DNA from: Toxorhynchites rutilus septentrionalis | Taxonomy: Eukaryota; Arthropoda; Insecta; Diptera; Culicidae | DNA length: 64,000 nucleotides | Direction: 5' to 3' | Assembly: GCF_029784135.1 (NCBI RefSeq) | Contig: NC_073746.1 | Coordinates: 79,655,204-79,719,203 of the forward strand | Shown here: one piece after another, positions 10,927 to 23,049 of the stretch | Position numbering within the stretch: position 1 is the stretch's first letter | How the letters are laid out: every line of letters starts with the position of its first letter | Position numbers and translations under genes: made by a program | The notes under the pieces: generated by a model | The model's input: only the letters and a program-made list of their open reading frames with translations | The model's database searches: none | Told to the model about the DNA's origin: nothing

Positions 10927-11489
10927 ATCGTAGAGGGGTTAGAGAGCTTTTATTTTATTGATAGAAACAATCAAGTTTAGTATGAATTTTCGGGATAAAA
11001 ATATTTATTACAAATTAAAAAAAAATAACGTTAAAATTTTCCACTTCAAAAATGTTATTTTAATCCACTTATTTAGATGTTCCACTACTAAATCCTGTAC
11101 TAAATTTTCTCATCTTTTAAATGAAAGCAACTGAATCGGCTTACGTAGCGTACTTTTCAATGTAGAGTCAGTTTGAGGCAACAGAGTCCGAAACAAAGAA
11201 AAAGTTCTATAATTCTCTCATTGTTGAAATTCGAATATATGCGTAGAAGGATTTTTTTCATCAAATATTGTCGTTTATCACCTCCTGAGAGAATCTTGAA
11301 AAAATATTTTGTTATATGAGAAAGGTGTTTTTTCACTGAATCAAAATTTCAAATTCATACCATAATTGGGACATAATGACAATTAATGACATAAAAAAAA
11401 ATTATGAAAAAATGTTCTGTATCTCGATACCTCCCTAACTCGATGATCCCTTTGAATATCGAGTTAGGGAGAGTTGAGTGTATACAGAT

Positions 11490-12368
11490 TGTTACATTCG
11501 TTCTGATACTCATCTGAATTCTTCCGGTATTTTCAATTTGAAAGAAATGCTACACGCTGAAGATATCGTCTGCATAAAAGGACGCTAGTGCCTGCTAATG
11601 TTCACCTTTCCCGTTGAATTCCGGCTCGACATACAACCCAAAAGTGCGGTATGAATAATTGTATTGAATGAGTAAACAGAAATGAACGAAACTCGTAATC
11701 ACAACAGAGCCCCCTCGAAACACAGGTGTCACTGCGGAAATGTTAATCCGACCATACTCCGGGAAACCGATTCAATGCCTTTCCAATCTTTCCTTACCTA
11801 AGTCTAAACGACATAACCCAACGCGGGGATTTTTTTTTCGTAATGTTCATTATCCTTTTACGAGTGGGCTCTCAAAAAGTGACCCACGCCGAATTTACAT
11901 TGTAAATACTGCAGAACCTCCGGCACCGAACAAGCTTTTCAATGCCCTCTCGGGGAACCTTTTCCTTCTTTTTTTCATACACTTTTTTCGCCCCATTCAA
12001 GGCCACTCAATGCTCGAATCTGTATACGCGACTGCTCATTTGAGCTAAATAAAAGCCGCTCCGAAAATGGTGTACTCTGCCAGCAAAACGACTGTATAAA
12101 TATGAAGTCATAACACCAGAGCCCTTTTCTGTCTTTCATCCCGCAAATGCAAAAAAAATAGGAAGAATATATACACGGAACATGACATGAATAGGAGAAT
12201 TTAACGGCCATATTTTGGTCCGCTTTTGCTGGAGGTTCTCTTTTAATTAAATACATTGCATTTCGCTTCAATAGCGTTAGCCGTAATTAGAGCTTTCCAG
12301 CTAAAAGTCAAAAACACATCGGCTACAACCGGTTTCTGGTATTGAAGGGTGAGGTGGGGGCGACGAGA

Positions 12369-12400
<32 letters not shown>

Positions 12401-15000
12401 AAAGAGTCCAGAAAAGCATTCCGGCGGAACAGGACTGAGTTTCGCCAAACAAATAAATCAAACTTTTTCGGAATTCTCCCACGAGAAGACATTTCGCTCG
12501 AACATGAACAACTTTCCCTCCCCACTGGTTCCTAGGCCTCGCCTAGGAGAACCGCCGCCGTCGGAAGGAGCTCACGTCCAATTTCGATTCAACTTCGGCG
12601 CAATAAAGAACGAGTGAAAGCACTCCCATATTTAGATTTACGACCGTCGTCACTGAAAATGCAATCTTTTTCGCTCTGTCGGTGTATTCATATATGGCTG
12701 ACTTTTCTCTTATTGCACACGACAACACGCTTGGGAGGGGATGGAGGGAGGGATAGAATCAGCCATGAGATTGCCGCGAAAGTTTTCATTTTATTTTATA
12801 TTATTTCATTTTATTTATTTTTTATTCGAGGAAATGGAAAAGTAGTTCTTCATCTGTTCATCTGTTCGGCTAAGCATAAACACTCAACTGCCACCGCACT
12901 TCGCCTCGGCAAGTCCTCTGTATGAACTACTCTCGGCAGGCATGAGATGACGGAAGTGGATTGTTTTAGCAGGGGGTAGCGGGAAGGCAAAATATTGAAT
13001 TATAAAAGTTTTCGTTCCAGCCGGCTGCAGCCTTAGGAACGGGTGGCTGGAAAATTTAGTGGCGAACGAGCGTTCAATTGCATACTCACGGCACCAAGCC
13101 GCTCCCAAGAGGTGGGAAACTGGATTTTCATTTTTGGGTAATATCACAATCCCGACATGGAAGAGATCCCAAACCCGACAATTGTTAGGTGTGAATTTAT
13201 TCAATAAACATAACATCCGGGCAAAAGGCGCGCGGATGGCGGCTGGAATGGCTTGAAATGTGCACAGCAAATATAAAACGTGGTTTGACAGCTTCTCCGC
13301 TTGATTGCAACTTGCAACGAGTTCTGTTGGAGAAAGAAAAATATTATTTTTGACGTGATTGTGGGCGGCTAGCTCTAGCCGGTTCGTGCTTTCGGAACGG
13401 AATAATATTTTCATTCCCGGTTGGCACGAGAAAAAAAAACGGCGCGCAATAGTACGAATGCAATGATTGAAGGTTCCATCATTTCTGTTGGTATTAATCG
13501 TTTCGGAAGGGCAGTTGCGAAACATAAATCAACAGGTTATTCATGCGCTTCGAGGCAATAAAATATATGTATTGCGGCGGAATGGAAGAAACACGTCTCG
13601 ATTTGATCCTCTGTTGGTTTAATCGAATGTTGGGTACAGATGTAATTTTCTTCACTATTGAAGTTTATGGTCAACATATTCGGAAGTAGCTCCTTTAAAA
13701 TAAACACAAAACGACGAAACTATAGAGTGAAACACATTACGATTCGTCAGCATGAAAATAACTCCCATTGCCAGCAGCACCTCGTATATAATGAAGGGAC
13801 ACAGGACACAAACGATGCGGGGGAGCAAACCTTGTGGGGCCAACGCACCTAGACCTTACACAATATGCATTCCAAATTTGTTCTCCTTTTTCCATTAACT
13901 CAATGGGCGCAAGACAGTACATATTCTTCATTTTATCACCGACACCCCGCCGCGAACGTGACTTCCATATTGAGAAATGATGAGAAACTCTGGCCGCCGC
14001 ACTAGTGAAGCGAGTGGCCGAAAGGAACGGCACCAGCGAACAATGGAACCGAGAAAATTTCTGTTGTGTAGTTTCTGTGGGAACAGGGAAACTCCGGGGT
14101 GCCCGGGTTTGCTAATAACAGAGGAGGTCGGCGCTGTTCGTGTGGTTCGTAGTTTGTTGGGGGAATTGCTTGATGAAGCAATCCGGTCACATTATTTGGA
14201 TACATACTTACATTCATAATTTTTCAATTATCTTGTGACAAAATAATACTCTAAAGATAATGTTTCAATTGGGGAAAGCTATTGTAAAGTTGTAAAGTAG
14301 AGAACTTCAGAAGCGGATCTCGATGGAAAAGACTCAATTGACGTATGCTTATCATGAGCAAAATCACCATCTCTGGGCGAAAATAATCATTTCACTAGGA
14401 GGACATTAAGCTGATGAACGGTTATACTATTACCGATGATCCTTCTTACACTAGTTAAATTATAGCCGATTACTTTGCTGCCTCTGATGTTTATTCTTAG
14501 CAATTCAAGTAGGTATCTGAGGTGCGATGTAATATTTTTTTTCTGGAGAGAGCTAGAATACCTTTCATTCGCACTTAAACAAACAATCGATTGCCCAATC
14601 GACTCAAACTTCCTACTCATTTTAAATATGGACAGACAATATCATACGATTTTATTTTGGAACACGCTGTGTGCTTATGTAAGGTGAGTTTTGTGCAGAA
14701 TACAGAGCGTTGACTGCTGGAGAACCTCAAATTAAAATAACGGTCACTCCAATTCGACCCAGTAGACGCCGTATAAAAACTTGTGCCTTGATAGTGATAA
14801 CATTCGTAACTCATAACTGAGTAATAAATAAATAAAAATAGTAAGTAATAATTTTTCTAATTTATCATTTATACAAATTCGAAAACTTAGTCCTAGCATG
14901 TCAAAAAATGGAAGTTGTTGGAGGAAATAAACGAACTCAACGAATTATGTTCTGAAATAGATTAAGAAGAATATTCTGAGAGAGAGAGGATAGTAATAGG
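11490..15000. other. Mostly unique DNA, no gene recognised; (GA)n tract
   Basis: Contains a purine repeat (GA)n at about 12366-12400 and a small hairpin at 12526-12556 (GGTTCCTAGG opposite CCTAGGAGAACC). From 12300 to 14200 G+C is higher than average, which could mean conserved noncoding, intronic or UTR DNA. A long open frame on the minus strand (12884-13525) has no recognisable domain and is treated as chance. No splice-supported exon was identified. Confidence 0.4.
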
Positions 15001-15010
15001 AGTACCGGTA

Positions 15011-16235
15011 AGTTTCTTGGTTTTTTTTTTCAAGAATTAATGCTCTATTCGGCAAAAATGGTTACAAATTTAATATTCAAAGTATTGCCCATCGCTAGTC
15101 ACAACTTTTTCCCATCTTTCTGGCAATTCACGGATCCCTTAGCGGAAATAATCGGCCGGTTTGTCGGCTAACCACGAATCGATCCAATTTTCGACTTCAT
15201 CAACATTAGAGAAGTGCTGGTCAACCAGGTCATGTTGCATCGATCGAAAAAGGTAGCAATCGAACGGAGTAATGTCTGGAGAATACGGCGGGTGGGATAG
15301 GACCTCCAGTTTTAGCGTTTCCAAGTATATTTTGACCGGTTTCGCGCATACGAACGAGCATTATCATGCTGCAAAGTAACTTTATCGCGTCTTTGCTCGA
15401 ATTGTGGCCGTTTCTCCTTCAGTGCACGGCTCAAACGCATAAATTATCATCGCAGAGGTTCCACGTAATGGTGTTATTCGGTTTTTGTAGCTCATAGTAC
15501 ACCACACCCAGCTGGTCCCACCAAATAGACAGCATAACCTTCTGGCCGTGAATATTCCGCGCGGCTGTCGATGTTGATGCATGGCTGGGATATCCATACG
15601 TTGCCCGACGTTTAGGATTGTCGTAATGGACCCACTTTTCATCGCTAGTAGCGATTCAATTAAAAAAAAAAAACCCTTTCTTTTATGCCGTTGGAGCAGT
15701 TGTTCGCACGTGAAAAAACGGCATTCGACGTCTCGTGGCTTCAATTCATACGGCACCCAATGTCCTATCTTTCGGATCATTCCCATTACTTTTAACCGAT
15801 CGGATATGGTTTGCTGAGCTACTCCAAGTGTATCTGCGAGTTCTTGTTGCGGTTTTGACGGATCTTGATCGAGTAAAACCTCCAATGCTCCATCTTCACA
15901 CTTTTTGGGCGGTCCGGAACATTCTTCGTCTTTCTAGCAACAATTACCACTTTTAAACCGTGCAAACCACGTCTGACACGTTCTCTCAAATGGAGCTTCC
16001 GCAGCATTTTTCTTCATATTGAAGTAATGAAGTAACACTCCCCGCAAAAAAACACTCTCGTTGGTACGAAATTCGACATATTCGATGTTGCAGAAAACTA
16101 TGTTGTTTACGCTTCAACTTTTTGACATATAGTGTAAAAGACGCACAATGGCAGTAGCTTTCCATCGAATGTCTGGAAATTTGATTCACTGGAATAATAA
16201 TCAAGTTACGCCATCTGTTGTAAAACCGAAGAAAC
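15011..16235 (-). mobile_element. Mariner element, full length but decayed
   Basis: About 1.2 kb bounded by similar ends, AGTTTCTTGGTTTT on the left and AGTTTCTTCGGTTTT on the minus strand at the right, beside TA. The length fits a mariner. The minus strand encodes a broken DD34D transposase. A closely related 5' end, including ACAACAGATGG and the sequence around the start codon, recurs at 44672 on the + strand. Confidence 0.75.
15070..16079 (-). pseudogene. Mariner transposase (DD34D), frameshifted
   Basis: Reading on the minus strand from the ATG at 16079 the frame begins MSNFVPTRVFF and soon shifts. Recognisable parts in order are a helix-turn-helix with DQDPSKPQQELADTLGVAQQ and TISDRLK, the WVPYEL linker, a shifted segment with DEKWVHYDNPKRR (first catalytic D), and HPPYSPDITPFDCYLF (third D motif, S to F changed), ending with YFEY and TAA at 15070. 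Roughly 336 codons are spanned, close to the usual 345. Several frameshifts, including one at an A-rich run near 15660-15672, make it inactive. Confidence 0.75.
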
Positions 16236-16239
16236 TATA

Positions 16240-18040
16240 CATATGATCTATTGGATATAGACTTCGATTTACTCGAAACCGACAATGAGGAAGTGAACAT
16301 TGTGAACACAGAGCCCAATAAGGAATGAAATTATTCTCTAGCTTCGAAGATCATTGTTTGATATTGCATTTTTATACGATGTATTTTGTGTATTCTGAAA
16401 CTGTATTCAGTGCATGCTATAAACCTTTAAATAATATGGGATCCAATGCATTCAAATTGTACTAGCTTGAACATTATGGATTATATTGAATTCATCTGTT
16501 TCCTCTCCATATTAGTGTCGTGGAATTATATAAAAGCCCGATGTAGGCCATTAAAGCTCTCTCTTATCATACAACTCTACATCTGTATACATCATTTATT
16601 GGAAGAAGCAAGTTCAGTCAGTGACTTTAACTAAGTTCGTCTCGTTCGCTCTCGGAGGCTCGAGAAAATAAGTTTCTTTAAGTGTCAACAATCATCATGA
16701 AGAGAACGATCATAATAGGGAACGTCAACTGATTGAACTGTTTGGCAGAAAATTCCGCATAGCTCTGGACCTGGAAGATCCCCGCTTCATAATATTTTAA
16801 GAGGAACCCCATGACCAACATGGAAGGGAAAGTGCATTTTCGTTGATAATTGACCGACGAATTATGTAACATGTACAACTTCTGCAGAATTGAGGAAGGA
16901 CCCCGGTCTGGAAAATCGAAAAAATCTATTTTTTGTTTTTAGCATTTTTGGGAAGCTTATGCCCTCAGAAATGTTGTCCTAAAAGGATTTTTTGACATTT
17001 TATTTCGTTGGAAAGTTACAGCCAAAAGCATGAAACCATGCTAAGGGATTGCTGTACGAATTTTTAAATGCGTTTTTTCTCGAAACCATGTTTTTTCAAC
17101 TGGTGGTATCGATATCTCTGGCTCTACTCGTCCGATTTGGATGAATTTTTTTATCAGCATATAAAAAAAGGGTAATCTGAAGCGTTACTAGCCGTTTTTT
17201 GATATCTAATTTTTTCGATTTTTTATGAACTTCTAGAAGTGATTTTTCATGAAAAATAACTCATTTTTAACAAAAACGACCACCATTTCGTTAAAACCCC
17301 CTGCGTAACGCTTTGGGTATTATCCTGAAGCTTCCAAATATTCATTGGAATTTGTTCTACGACATCCCGTTGCTTCAAAACCGATACCACCAGCAAGGCA
17401 TCGATTTTCAGACAGCATCTACGCATCCAGCTGTCAATAGCGTAATAATCATTATTCGTGCACTCAAAAAATGGAAAATACATCTTAAAATATACCTTAA
17501 ACAATAAATACCTGAACACTTCACTTTATACCTAACATTCGGAAAAAAAAAATCACGAAAATTCATTATTTTTCGAGCTTCCAAACAGTGTTGCCACATT
17601 TAAATTTGTACCAGGGGAACCGGACAAATCATGATCATGTTTTGGGCAAACCATGATCAGAGGTGGTCATGATCATAATTCCTCTTTAAGGGAAATCGTT
17701 AAAAAACATAACAATTTGAATAATTTCAACACCTAATGGTAATATTAGCAACTTGGGGCTTTTCAACAAACCCAAACTCGTATCGATTATGTGTGAGTTT
17801 CATGAAGAAAAATCGATTTGCATTTACTAGCAGCGTAAAAACACCGCAAATCGGACAAACCAAGATCATTTACCCCACATAGTTTTTTTTTAAATCTAGA
17901 TTACACACTATATTTTTTTAAAATTTTCAAGCTGCCATCATGATGTTTGACCAAGTTCTTTTCGGGCATCCAATTTTTGTCCACCAACCCTTCACATGCT
18001 CGTTTTCCGAAATTGTGATTTCCTTACGGAGTAATTTTAT
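16240..18040. other. Unassigned AT-rich DNA with TGATCATG-rich patch
   Basis: No gene is recognised. A patch at 17605-17690 repeats the palindromic word CATGATCATG or close variants three times between GGGGAACCGGACAAATCATG and the following body. Another CGGACAAACCAAGATCATTT lies at about 17850, so this may be an old small inverted-repeat element. The 16900-17300 part looks like common interspersed noncoding repeat but has no second copy in the window. Confidence 0.35.
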
Positions 18041-18042
18041 CT

Positions 18043-18785
18043 TTAGGCTACAGAATTAATTCTCCGCATCTTGTATATTCCCATTGTAGAAAACGCTTTT
18101 AACACAATGTTAATGCTAGTCAAATTGGAACAGTTTCTGGGATTTAACATTACCGTAGACATGAGCGTCAAATCATCGAAATCGAATCTTTTTCTCATTT
18201 GTTTGATCAGCTTCACGAAAAAACTGCGACAAATATCCTTTGAAATTTCAAAGGATATTTGTCGCAGTTTTTTCGTGAAGCTGATCAAACAAATGAGAAA
18301 AAGATTCGATTTCGATGATTTGACGCTCATGTCTACGGTAATGTTAAATCCCAGAAACTGTTCCAATTTGACTAGCATTAACATTGTGTTAAAAGCGTTT
18401 CTGCCTTTCGAAATCATCAGAACAATGGACATTCAGATAATTTCTTCTGCTGCTATTCCAACCTTAAATTCTTGTCGCTTTTGAAATAATCTCCATATTT
18501 AATAGCATTGGACATTTAAACAACGTAAGATTCTTCGCAGATATTAGTAAGAATGATCCAATAAAAATCTTTCAGCTCTTCATGTAACATCGTGAATTCA
18601 GGTTTTTCAGCCTGGCACAAACGATTCAATCCGTTTATTTGGGGCAAAACATACGTCGCACGGTCCGGCGCGAATCCTTCCAGACGATCCTTGTAAGGAA
18701 TTCCGTTCTTATGAAACTGATCAATCATTGTAAATGCTTTTATGATCAGCAGCACCAAGTGATACTGCGGCGTAAGAGTCGTCAT
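18043..18785 (-). pseudogene. hAT/ZBED-like transposase debris
   Basis: On the minus strand 18785-18516 reads with protein-like character (…VLPQINGLNRLCQAEKPEF, then LHEELKDFYWIILTNICEE), and the segment from the left palindrome arm reads KLIKQMRKRFDFDDLTLMST, then VMLNPRN. This resembles the region before the C-terminal dimerisation part of hAT-derived ZBED-type proteins. The family call rests on pattern only. Between the two segments the frame is replaced by an inverted copy, so the coding unit cannot be intact. The upstream zinc finger and most of the catalytic part are not visible. Confidence 0.4.
18091..18400. repeat. Perfect 310-bp palindrome, 155-bp arms, no spacer
   Basis: The arm 18091-18245 (AAACGCTTTTAACACAATGT … CCTTTGAAA) is the exact reverse complement of 18246-18400, checked base by base. 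The centre is TGAAA/TTTCA at 18245/18246. Because of the symmetry both strands encode the same ~100-residue peptide. The left arm on the minus strand is collinear with the hAT-like debris to its right, so the right arm is probably the inverted copy. It could be a recent replication fold-back event or an assembly or library artefact. Confidence 0.95.
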
Positions 18786-18908
18786 GTACCCAAATGGAAA
18801 AAATTCGTACCAGTCTGTACTTTTTCACGAATATCTGTACTCTGTACCGTACGGAATCTGTACAAAAAATAATCGAAAAAATCTGTACCATTCCAGATAA
18901 ATCTGTAC

Positions 18909-19208
18909 GTGTGGCAACACTGCTTCCAACCTTCCGCTATCTACCTTAAATGCTTTTATCGAAATTTTATGTGCACGTGGTGCGTATCAAACAAGAAATT
19001 TGAACGTTCATATTTATGGAATAATAAATGGAGTTCTGAATTATTTTCGCGAACAATGAACAAAAACCGATTCTCGGAAATCATACGGTTTCTTCGTTTG
19101 GATAGGATGAATAGAACGATAAAGATATGTTCTACATGCGAAAAATATATTTGTGAAAAATGTTTACGGAAAAAACCTTACATCTGTAAAAAGTGTCACG
19201 ACAAATAA
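18909..19208 (+). pseudogene. piggyBac-like transposase, internally deleted
   Basis: The frame reads LWNNKWSSELFSRTMNKNRF followed by SEIIRFLRLD, the conserved segment at the start of the piggyBac DDE domain. After about twelve more residues it jumps to a cysteine-rich end with CSTCEKYICEKCLRKKPYIC and KKCHDK, typical of the C-terminal zinc-binding region that recognises the element ends. All catalytic aspartates between these parts are missing, an internal deletion of several hundred codons. Such remnants can be moved only by an enzyme supplied from elsewhere. Termini and TTAA sites were not placed with confidence. Confidence 0.65.
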
Positions 19209-19912
19209 AATTTGTAAAGCCCGAACATGTAAATATTTTATGATTTTTACAAGATAATTCATTTGTGTTTCATTATCTATACAAAATTATGTAGTATTCA
19301 TAATCAATTACAGAAAACATAGCGATTGTTCATAAGCGTTCATTTGACCGGCAGCTATTGAAATCGTTATATATAAAATGATGGTAGGTTTAGTGTTAAA
19401 AAGAGTCAGTTTTTTCTGATTTTTCTTTTAAAAAAAATTCTTACTCAAAAACTATAATTACTATAAAATCTTTGGCCAGCATTTTGAAATAAAATGTAAG
19501 AATATGTTAGGATTATTGAAATTGTTCATTAAAATATACCAAAATTTTTTTAAAAAAAAATTACGCTGAAAAAAAAATATTTTAAAAATTGACTTCAATT
19601 GTGAAATAAAACAAAAAGTTTGTTAAACTCTAATGAAAACTTCAATGATTTCCAATATTCCATTATTCAACCAAAAATTTGTAGGCAATTGTTTTTTTAA
19701 GTTATTTTTTTCAAAAAAAAATGAAAAGAAACTCGAAATTTCAAAAAACTCTCTCTTAAAAAATAGAGAGACCAACAAAATTTTAGCCAGACAATGAAAC
19801 TTAGGAAATTGTTTATATTTTCAAAGAAAAAATGCCAAAAAAATAAATAAAAACAATTGAGAAAAAAAAATTAAAATAAAAATTCGTTTTCCTTAAAAAC
19901 ATGTTTTTTGAA

Positions 19913-20407
19913 TAGGGGGTCTCCGTAGCCACATTGGTTGCGCGTTCGCTTAGTAAGCGATCAATTGTGAGTTCAAAACTCAGGGCCCTCATTGACCATC
20001 TTTGTGTTGTTACAGAATAGCTACGTCCACGCAACAATCATCAGCGATGGAGATCGATCCCACGGTCGAAACAAGATCGATTCATCCATACAACTGCTCT
20101 GCTCTGCAAGACACATCGGGCTGCTGTTCTATAAATAACTCAACAATGATCATATCAACTGTCTCCGCTGTCCGGTGGTCTAACTGGATTGGATAATGGA
20201 AGAACAGAAAGAATACTCTCACGCCTAAATGGCTAGTGTGTAAATGTACCATATGCAATGGTATAGAAGGGAATACTGGCGAATGGCAACTGTGTAATGT
20301 GCTATAATTATAGATATGATAACCATGTGACATGTACACGATTAAAATTCGGCTCTGCTACAGCTAAAATACTAATGAGCCTAAAATAAATAAATGGGAT
20401 AAAAAAA
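19913..20407 (+). mobile_element. tRNA-derived SINE, 495 bp, perfect 12-bp target duplication
   Basis: Direct repeats ATGTTTTTTGAA at 19901-19912 and 20408-20419 bound the element. The head GGGGTCTCCGTAGCC… with GAGTTCAAAACTC is tRNA-like (box A and box B positions). A ~380-bp unrelated body follows, and the 3' end is GAGCCTAAAATAAATAAATG then A-rich. That tail resembles the 3' end of the LINE at 51494-55712 (GAGCCTGTAAAAATAAACG). Boundaries are firm; the promoter quality is uncertain. Confidence 0.85.
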
Positions 20408-20419
20408 ATGTTTTTTGAA

Positions 20420-21900
20420 AATTATAAAAAAAATTATGAATGGCCCCTTCTTTTCCGAACCAGGGGTGGACTGTATTTCGAAAGTGTAATTTGTAATTTG
20501 AAGTAATTGGATTCAGTAAGTTCAGTATTTCAGTACTTCAGTTAGAGATTTAAATTCAAAATTTGCTTAAATTTGTGTTTTATCGTTTTGCGAAACGTTC
20601 ACCCCCTACTCAGTGAAAGCATTCATTCACCGACCCTTGTCAGTGCTACTAAATGTTTGGACTTCACCAGTGATCTTCGTTTGCACAAACAGGCTCTTGT
20701 TGGTGACAACGTTCATCGGCGCTTTCTTGCTGAACAAAGTTAGCTTCGCCACATCAATCTTGCAGCAGCGATAACATGCTCCAGCCGGTGTTCAATTATA
20801 ACTGAGCTGATAGCCGAGCGAACGCCATCTTATATACAGATTTGTGTGATTTCAATAGTCTGTTTTCAAGGCCATTTTTAAGCTATTGAAACACGCTTTG
20901 GGATCAACGCGTAGACATTTTATCTTTCGAATGAAGTCATACTATTTCGTCCAATTGGTTAGGAGGTATTACCGCTCAAAATCATGCTCTCGTTTTCGAA
21001 ACATTGGAAATACATCCCAGTACAGGAATGTTGTAGTCCTACGTCAAAACTTACCAATTCGTAATATAAGATAATTATCATTATTGAACACAATTATCTA
21101 TTTTTCTCGTCACAAAAAACATGTTACTTTATTATAGAGAAAATATTTGAAATGAGAAGGGTATTTTTTTTAAAAAAAAAGGTGGTATTATTTTATTCAT
21201 TTTCACTATAGTGAATTGTTATAGAGTACCCCAAATGATTGATGCAAAACTTCCGTAAATCTATCAGAAAATGTCAATAATTGTGAGTACAAGAAGAAGC
21301 TTGTATCTTCGATTTCGACCAATGAGAATAAGGTATTTCGGTTTGGATAACGGTTGAGATTTTTTTTAATTATACGCTAACTTTCATGGCATGGCTCTCC
21401 GGAAGTCTCACTTTTTTCATTCAATGTAAAAAATTCCATCGATCCATCATGGAATGACTGAGCAATAAGCGTTTGAAATTAGACATTATTCACGATGTAC
21501 CCTCAATATGTTCAAACCAAATCCAGTTCTTCTTAGAACTTTGAGTTACTTTGAAACAAAAGAGTTTATTTTGTTTTCCATTTACATTATAATACCGCGA
21601 TCAAATACACTTTGTTTTATAAATTTTTCAATCAAGTTCGATCAACGTAAGATCTCGTCTTTCGGCAATTTATTTGGAGTACAATGAATCTTAAGAGAGT
21701 CAACTCATTTCCGCTCGACGCTCGCCGGTTAACGATGTTTACTCAACAATTTCTCAAACGGGAAGTGAATGTTGTGAGGAAGGATGAGTGAACGCAACGT
21801 TTATGTAGACTGATTGGATTGGATTTTGCCTATTGGAAATGGTATACAAATTCTATCACAGAGTTTGAAAAAGTTTGAAAATTAGTGACAAGCAATGTAT
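20420..21900. other. AT-rich DNA, nothing recognised
   Basis: A section at 20590-20850 is less AT-rich but carries no readable domain. No repeats with partners elsewhere in the window were noticed. Confidence 0.4.
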
Positions 21901-21906
21901 TATGTA

Positions 21907-23040
21907 CTAGCTGGCCCGGCAAACTTCGTTTTCTTACTATGAGCAAGTTCATGGGTTCAATCGCAGCACTGTTCATTGATTGATCTTCTAATCGACCCCG
22001 TTGAATTTACTTTTACTTTTAAAATTTTTATTATTTCTAACAAAACTCATCATTATAATATCAGATTATTTTCAGACACAATTCTCGTTCAAGATTTTTC
22101 AACCACTCGCAAATAACATGTTTCTCTGTTACATGAAATAAATGTTTTATACAGAAAATATGATAAACCAAAGACAGCCCTAAATCGGACAATTCCTTCC
22201 TCGAGTTCTGCTCTGCTCTTTCATTCGGCGATACTTTTTTATTGGTATAGATAGAAGAAGATATATGAGTGCGTTTCATCACATTAAAATCCATTTCCAG
22301 TTTCGAACAAAGATCAATTTCGCTATATATTACAAATTGTCACTTTGTAATTGTAGAACATATGGGAATTTAATTTTCCGAATTTTCCGTTTTTCCTTCA
22401 GAGTTTTCCGAAAATTTTCAATAGTCATGTTTTTTTTAACACACTGACAGATATTTTCCATTATCTTCTCCTACACTTTAAGCATATTTGCTGAACTAAA
22501 TGTTAGTTTTTTTTCATATTTGTTCTTTCTATTTTGGTCCACTGCTTCCTTTTTTCTTCCTTTTGTTTTTTCTGGTATGGGACGTTTCATATAGCACATG
22601 GACACTGACAGATTTTAGGAAATTTGATTTCTTCATAACTACAATTTGTCAGCCAGGTCACTGTCGGTCGAATCATGTCCACACTCACCTGCTGGAGCTG
22701 TTGGGGGAAAAACGATAAGCAACAGTCGGTCACGTGCTTCACGGCAGGAATCTCCATAATTCCTCACTACTGGTGTCAAACCAACATAAAAACATTTATT
22801 GCACCCTATTGGAGGGGTGTGTATAACCACTTTAGAAATGTTTCTTGCCCCTAAAATCTCCACATGCCAAATTTGGCTCGGTTTGCTTCATTAGTTTTTG
22901 AATTATGCAGAAATGTATGCTACATTTGTATGGCAGTACACGAAAACCTTCCCCGGCCCCAAAAACCCCTACATACCAATTTTCATGTTGACCCATGCAT
23001 CGTATCCTTTTTGCATGATTGCTTCTTCAAAATCTGGCAA
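21907..23040 (-). mobile_element. Helitron-like copy or copies, minus strand
   Basis: The right-hand terminus in minus orientation is CTAG at 21907-21910 followed by CTGGCCCGGCAAACTTCG, then the same subterminal block (CAATCATTGATTGATCTTC-like) as at 28612-29632 and 62988. One unit of the internal ~144-bp repeat and the 5' region (CCCCGGCCCCAAAAACCCCT) is found at about 22795-23005. Between them, 22080-22790 does not match the other copy, so either this is one element with foreign DNA inside or two fragments. Confidence 0.5.
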
Positions 23041-23049
23041 CACTGACCA

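Larger units (their letters stand above)
9096..11480 (+). mobile_element. Pogo-like DNA transposon, degenerate, with nested insertions
   Basis: The ends CAGTCAACTCTTCCTAACTC (left) and, on the minus strand, CACTCAACTCTCCCTAACTC (right) are inverted repeats flanked by TA at 9094-9095 and 11481-11482. Subterminal 'AACTCGAT / TATCTCGATA' words are typical of pogo/Tigger ends. The interior holds an N-terminal transposase remnant, a hAT-type MITE (9430-10187) and a SINE (10685-10926). Removing these leaves about 1.4 kb, so most of the transposase is deleted. A related internal segment recurs at about 62010-62880. Confidence 0.75.

Noticed and set aside
12884..13525. 213-codon open frame on the minus strand
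   Set aside because: No recognisable domain or conserved motif, no splice or promoter context, and overlapping frames on the other strand. Probably chance in less AT-rich DNA.
18043..18484. Two nearly identical ~130-codon frames on opposite strands
   Set aside because: They are the same peptide read from the two arms of the palindrome, not two genes.
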